DNA of 64,000 nucleotides, taken from the NCBI GenBank assembly GCA_949775045.1, contig OX459096.1, positions 31,853,223 through 31,917,222 of the forward strand, in the 5' to 3' direction. Within the stretch, counting starts at the first letter, position 1. Each line of letters opens with the position of its first letter. Source of the DNA: Metridium senile. Lineage: Eukaryota > Cnidaria > Anthozoa > Actiniaria > Metridiidae. The position numbers and the translations under genes are program-made. The notes below the pieces were generated by a model that saw only the letters and a list, made by a program, of their open reading frames with translations, was not told where the DNA came from and searched no databases. Positions 58,651 to 64,000 of the stretch are shown here, piece by piece.

Positions 58651-60227
58651 CTAAGAGCTAGAGCATTTAAGATTAAGAGGTATTTCGAGGAACTCGAATG
58701 TGTTTTTCTGTGTGTTGGTCACAGCTCCAGATCGCATCTTTCCGTTGTTCTCCATGCCAACAACCGTATCGTAAATCACTCGACGATAGAAATTGAATGA
58801 TGCAAAATTATACCAGCTATTATTGGTCGTTTCGAAAAACAACGCCTCTTCAACAGAATTTGTCTGTAGAGAATCGATAACAAATTAAATATTAGAACAG
58901 AATAATGGCACTAATATATATATATATATTAATATGCTAATAATCTGTATATCATTAGGACACAATTTATAATAATTTCACTACGATCCTTTACTAATCT
59001 GCCTAAAAACGCTTTTTGATCCCTCCCTGATTTTTATTGGGAAAATGTTCTCAGCTCGGATCTTTACGTTATGCTCTTTAAATACGGTTTAGCCATTAAC
59101 AAGTTGTTTTACTTTAAAAGCAAAAGAAATATTTTCCAATTCACAACAAAATGCAGTAACACGATAGTAAACATTTGGTGAGATGGAATGAAGATAATTA
59201 GCATATTAACAAACTCATAAGCATTAAACACTGGTTATTAGAAAATGTCCTCTATCACAGTGAACGGCGTATATTCATGTGCTCTCTATATATCTTACCG
59301 TAGAGTAGATGCTGCCGTACTTGTCCATTGCCATGTATCGACCGCTGGCCACACCTTTTATCATCTTGACACCAGCTAGACCAACTGAAATCATCTCCAT
59401 CGATACTAATAAAACAAGACATTTCCAATTCATTAATATCTGTTTTATTGTATTATCATTAATTAACAAATAATTAAGGCTCGGCCGTTGATTATAACCG
59501 CACCATAGACGTTTGTAAACACAAGAAAATGGCAAACATTGTGTGCCCGAACTGGACCGAAATCTTTCTCTTGCAAACATCTATTTTGACGATGATGCAA
59601 TCACGATGTAACACTCATTTTGTTTGGCTCTCAATAAGTACATGGAAGTATTACAATAAAATGAAGACAAACTCTCAACAAACATAGGAGCGTGCTTCTC
59701 TACAAAGGAAAAGCTACAAAGATGCTACTTCTGTGCTTTTTATTATGATACATGCATGCATAGTAATGTATTAAAACGATTTTCATTAGGAAACTGTTTT
59801 TATAATGATCAAAATATTTTCAGATATCATAGTCACCGGACGACGTAGATATACGTATCTGATAATTAATGCACGCTGTTCTAACCATTTACAGCGCGCG
59901 TTAGAATGTATCTACTTGGTGCTATCCTAACAATACAACTATCAATGTCCCAATTGTCCAACTGAACGAAACGTACCATTAGGTAGAGATATTTTAAGAA
60001 GAGCAGAACTTACCAGTTGGTAGAGAGCAATTTGAAGTACCGCTTACCATACCATTCATGTCTATCTCTAAGAATTTGCCATTTCTTCTAAATAACTTGA
60101 TTGTTCTCATTACAACCAACTTCTTCGCAGAAAAGTCCACCTTGACGCCATGTGACTGCAACGGCTTAGCAGGCTGGGAAGCAACCGCACCAATAAAAAC
60201 GACGATGGTTAGGGACAGGATTAAAGA
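58651..60227 (-). CDS. FGF-like secreted growth factor, copy C (diverged last exon)
   Basis: Exons 60227-60014, 59405-59299 and 58863-58651, with matching phases and an intact frame to the same CSSS end. Exons 1 and 2 match copy B at the protein level apart from silent or single changes. In the last exon TNGVEEALFFETTNNGCSTF is replaced by TNSVEEALFFETTNNSWYNF, so the Cys in that loop is lost and an aromatic pair gained. Intron 2 is much shorter than in A and B and lacks their mariner-type MITEs. Function as for copy A; expression cannot be inferred. Confidence 0.83.
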
Positions 60228-61719
60228 CTGTGAACAAAAAGGACAGCTTTTAGACAGACACTTAATATGGGAATGAATTGGGTTGGTGCAATACAAATAT
60301 CAGCCGAGTAAAAACAAACAAACTAACAAACAACTAATCAATGAAAAAAACAAAAGTATCTTAACGGGTAACGTGACTACCTAGTAGTTAGGCAGAAAGT
60401 TGCTTATCTGTACCAACAGGACACGAAGCAATTTTTAAGGAAATTTTCAAGTTTTCAGAATATGTCCTAAACTTTTTTTACAATCAGAATCCTTACGATG
60501 GCACTGAGTTTCATTACTAGTTTGATTTCTTAGTTCTTATTCGTCCTACCTTCTTCATTGATATATAGCAACCTGGCTGCATGCTTGGTTATACAAAGTT
60601 GTCTTGATCTCCAAAAGTTGATATATCTTTGGCTTTCTGTGGTATGGTTAGTAGCTTTACCATGGTCAATTTATATATACTTTGCCTTGATAAAAACATT
60701 TAGGTGAGGCAATCACATGGAGGAACTAAAACTAGAAAATGTAAAGAATTATGTGTTCTAAGTCATAAGGCATGCATCTGGTGATGGGTGTGTACATGTT
60801 GTTTTCAACCAAGAAACTTGTTGAGGTAAAATGAAATACCGATTGGAAAGGTATTCTATTTAACTATGTGTTCTTTCAATTTATTGCAATACTTTTCTAT
60901 TTATAAACTGACTAGTATATAGTCTGTAATCTTCGTGTATGTTTCGTCCAACTCAAAGGATTCATCAGAGCCGGGAAATAGTATGCATTGTATAAAATGG
61001 TATCGTGTATCCAAGAAGATTGTATTTGAAGTCAAATTTATTTATTTATTTTTCATTGAAGGATAATAGGTTGTTTGAATTTTATATCAAAATATAACAA
61101 ATATATAAAGACTGAAATACATAAGAAAATTATCCTTAGAATGATCATGATATTAATATTGACGATTTTGGTCAACACCCACAGGTTTTTCACAATAGAT
61201 TTAAAAACTGCGTGGTGATAATTCCAATCCCTTTCACAAATGCATCAAAATGTCAAACATTTGAGCAATTTATATATTGTATTTTTAAAATTGCATATCC
61301 ATATTAAAAAGGTAAAAAATGCGGAATATCTAAAATAAAGAGAACATACTCTCTAAAAGTATAAATCTAATAGTCCCTCACTAAAAGGACATTTTACACA
61401 TTTTTTCTATATTTATTTTTGCAAGAAATATACACAAACACAAAAGACTGAATCGTAGCTGAACCAACTTTTTTGAATTGAGTATATGTTGTTTAAAATA
61501 CTACTGCTTTAGTTAGTTATAGCTAGCCTCTTTCGTAGGCAACTACTTTCCCTCCTTTGACTTGCTCTATAAAGGTTTAATTGAATCTGGCTCCATCGCC
61601 GGAGACTTGTGATTTCAGAGGTGTTTAAAAACAAAGTTTAAAATCTTCCATTATGCTTTTTTCATGACAATATTAACATTTACATGCTGAAACTTCTTGC
61701 TAGAATTAACTTGGTGCAC

Positions 61720-62945
61720 GTACAAGTAGCCACTTCTAAACTATTTTTAGACATTTAGCTACGCCTCGTTTAATGTGCACGTTACAGACAAACAGGTTAT
61801 ACATATTGTAGATACAGATCGTTATAAAAATACAAACAGACTTAAATAGCTATTAAGATAAGGCGTATTTTATCGTGTAATAGTTTTTTAAACTATTCAA
61901 TATTTTGATATGAATTTAGCTCATCTCAAGGTAGAATATAAAATTTACAATGTAAAGCACAAAACGGGCTTGCATGGCATGGCAATGAATATTAATTGCG
62001 GAAATAATGCGGTTTCATTGCATCGGTGCCGAAAATAATCGTTACTGCACGTTGGGTATGTAACGAGGATGCATGACGGAACTACAACGCTTCTGTAATC
62101 AAATAATAAAAGTATATAAATAACACACATACAAATAAGTATTTTCCCCCATTTTTATTTCATCACTCTAGATCATGTGAGCAAAATGAAGTGATGTCAA
62201 GATGACGTGAGTTAACGTCGAGTTATCAGTACACTTGTACATGTGTCAAAACAAAACACTTGTTACGAATCACTGAGTTTGGTTAGAGTCGCACTTATCC
62301 ATGGCTTATAAAAATAAATAAGTTAAATTTCTGAAAATGCAGATGGACTGAAATTGTATTTGAAATAATGTCATTTATTGAAGTCCAGTGAAGTATACAA
62401 CATATCCTAACGTTTTTGTGGATTGCTAATCACAGTTTCATTAATTTCTAAGTTCTTCTTTACTATATGGGCCGTGCTGTGCAGTAAATCCCTTTTCTGA
62501 CACAAATGATTTTCAGTCCTTTTGAGAGATACGACATTAAAAAAACCCCGAAAGAACACGGCTATATGTGCGTATACGAAAAGGGATAGGCTCTTCCGTT
62601 TCGATACACTAGAAGATACCAAAAATTGTTGAAATCGTTTTTTAACATACGTCCTCAGTCATCCATACTTTTATCCCTATTGGCAAAGGCATCTTAAAGG
62701 ATTTATAAAAATGCAATTACAGTAAACTTAAGGCTGTCTATAGCCTCTGTGTTATATATTTAACAATGCGCATCACTTGACAATAAAATGTCTTTTTTAA
62801 ATCGTTACAACCGACGTGCAGTAATAAGTACTTATTGACTATTTTTTATCATATGACCAACTCTTTTTAATTTAAAGGCCATTTTTGTTGTGATGTTTCG
62901 AGTAGCTGGTCCGTACGTGTTTGTACAGGTTAGCTGGTCCGTACG
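61720..62945. repeat. Module R reversed plus intact module X, right of FGF unit C
   Basis: 61720-62040 is R reversed. 62040-62945 is X without the insertions seen in A: no LINE at about 62810, no MITE at about 62310, no 13.2-kb element at about 62233. At its right edge R starts again in the forward direction, so X lies between inverted R copies here. Confidence 0.8.
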
Positions 62946-64000
62946 TGCATTATTTTCGCAATTAATATTCATTGCCATGCCATGCAAGCCCGTTTTGTGC
63001 TTTACATTGTAATTTTATATTCTACCTTGAGATGAGCTAAATTCATATCAAAGTATTGAATAGTTTAAAAAACTATTACACGATAAAATACGCCTTATCT
63101 TAATAGCTATTTAAGTCTGTTTGTATTTTGATAACGATCTGTATCTACAATATGTATAACCTGTTTGTCTGTAACGTGCACCTTAAACGAGGCGTAGCTA
63201 AATGTCTGAAAATAGTTTAGAAGTGGCTACCTGTACGTGCACTAAGTTAACTGTAGCAAGAAGTTTCAGCATGTAAATGCTAATATTATCATGAAAAAAA
63301 AACATAATGGAATATATTAAACTTTGTTTTTAAACACCTCTGAAATCACAAGTCTCCGGCGATGGGGCCAGATTCAATTAAACCTTTATAGAGAAAGTCA
63401 AAGGAGGGAAAGTAGTTGTCTGCGAAAGAGGCTACAATCTCGGCAAAAACTAATTGAGACAACTGCTTTGAAAATGGGACATTAGTCTTATACCGTAATG
63501 CGCGTGCTTTTGGGGCCTAAATTTGTTGTTAAAGCCACTCACCCCTCCCCCCACTACACAATGTTGGCCTGGCAGTCATCAAGGAAACATGTTAACTGAA
63601 AACCAACATGGTGTGGAGGGGGAGGGGAGGATTATACCTGAAAATGTATAGGTAAAGGTCAAAATAGAGAAAACCGTAAAAGTGTCTCACTAATTTGTGC
63701 CAAGATTGTAGCTATATAACTAACTAAAGCAGTAGTATTTTAAACAACATATACTCAATTCAAAAAAGTAGGTTCAGCTACGATTCAGTCTTTTGTGTTT
63801 GTGGATATTTCTTGCAAAAATAAATTTAGAAAAAATTTGTAAAATGTCCGTTTAGTGAGGGACTATTAGATTTATACTTTTGGAGAGTATGTTCTCTTTA
63901 TTTTAGATATTCCGCATTTTTTACCTTTTTAATATGGATATGCAATTTTAAAAATACAATATATAAATTGCTCAAATGTTTGACATTTTGATGCATTTGT
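62945..64000 (+). repeat. Inverted copy of the FGF unit's upstream flank (start of a fourth unit)
   Basis: After R (62945-63260) the sequence is the reverse complement of the region upstream of FGF A (about 36340 back to 35870): GAAGTTTCAGCATGTAA, GTCTCCGGCGATGGGGCCAG, CTACGATTCAGTCTTTTGTG, GAGGGACTATTAGATTTATA, to the window end. If the unit continues, a fourth FGF gene would lie on + about 1 kb beyond the window. Confidence 0.8.
63435..63708. mobile_element. TA-flanked MITE unique to the fourth unit
   Basis: Ends CAATCTCGGCAAAAACTAAT and near-complement GTGCCAAGATTG, flanked by TA (63433-63434, 63709-63710). Units A and C have GGCTAGCTAT uninterrupted at this place. An inner C-rich/G-rich inverted pair surrounds CAATGTTGG/CCAACATGG. 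Confidence 0.85.

Noticed and set aside
59994..60296. 100-residue frame as the full first exon of FGF copy C
   Set aside because: Its start is not an ATG and the part above 60227 differs in copy A; a good acceptor at 60228 marks the exon edge.

Overview
This is a eukaryotic, AT-rich, intron- and repeat-rich window. It is most likely from a cnidarian, probably an anthozoan (inference). The reasons are: an Ig/TIR receptor of the IL-1R type, a class C GABA-B-like receptor, a single-exon rhodopsin-like GPCR and FGF genes, all embedded in BEL/Pao, LINE, tRNA-SINE and many small inverted-repeat (MITE) elements. Exon models were built by hand from protein similarity plus GT/AG sites with matching phases, so they should hold to a few bases, but the outermost exons are often missing.

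Left part (1-27 kb), single-copy genes. The 3' part of an Ig-Ig-Ig-TM-TIR receptor lies on + (877-4184). A GABA-B-type receptor of at least 15 exons lies on - (16405 down to 5753). An intronless class A GPCR lies on + (20262-21200). A choline/carnitine O-acyltransferase-family gene lies on - (26988 down to 22868); its active-site histidine is replaced by tyrosine. Introns and spacers are full of TA-, TTAA- and hAT-type MITEs, SINEs and long microsatellites.

Right part (about 28-64 kb), a young segmentally duplicated block. Three complete three-exon FGF-like genes (A 34852-32504, B 55433-53467, C 60227-58651) all read on -. They sit in 3.4-4.5 kb units of near-identical sequence. The last 1 kb of the window is an inverted copy of the unit's upstream flank, implying a fourth FGF copy on + beyond the window. 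The units are separated by two repeat modules, called R and X here, found in both orientations.

Between FGF A and B, module X is split by a 13.2 kb insertion (38720-51928) whose ends are inverted repeats. It holds a two-exon gene of unknown function on + (about 42293-51000), a 0.33 kb locally copied exon, and an intact BEL/Pao retrotransposon on - (43404-50290) with identical 222-bp LTRs and a 5-bp target duplication. Because the FGF C flank keeps X uninterrupted, the window contains its own empty sites for this insertion, for a LINE fragment and for a MITE.
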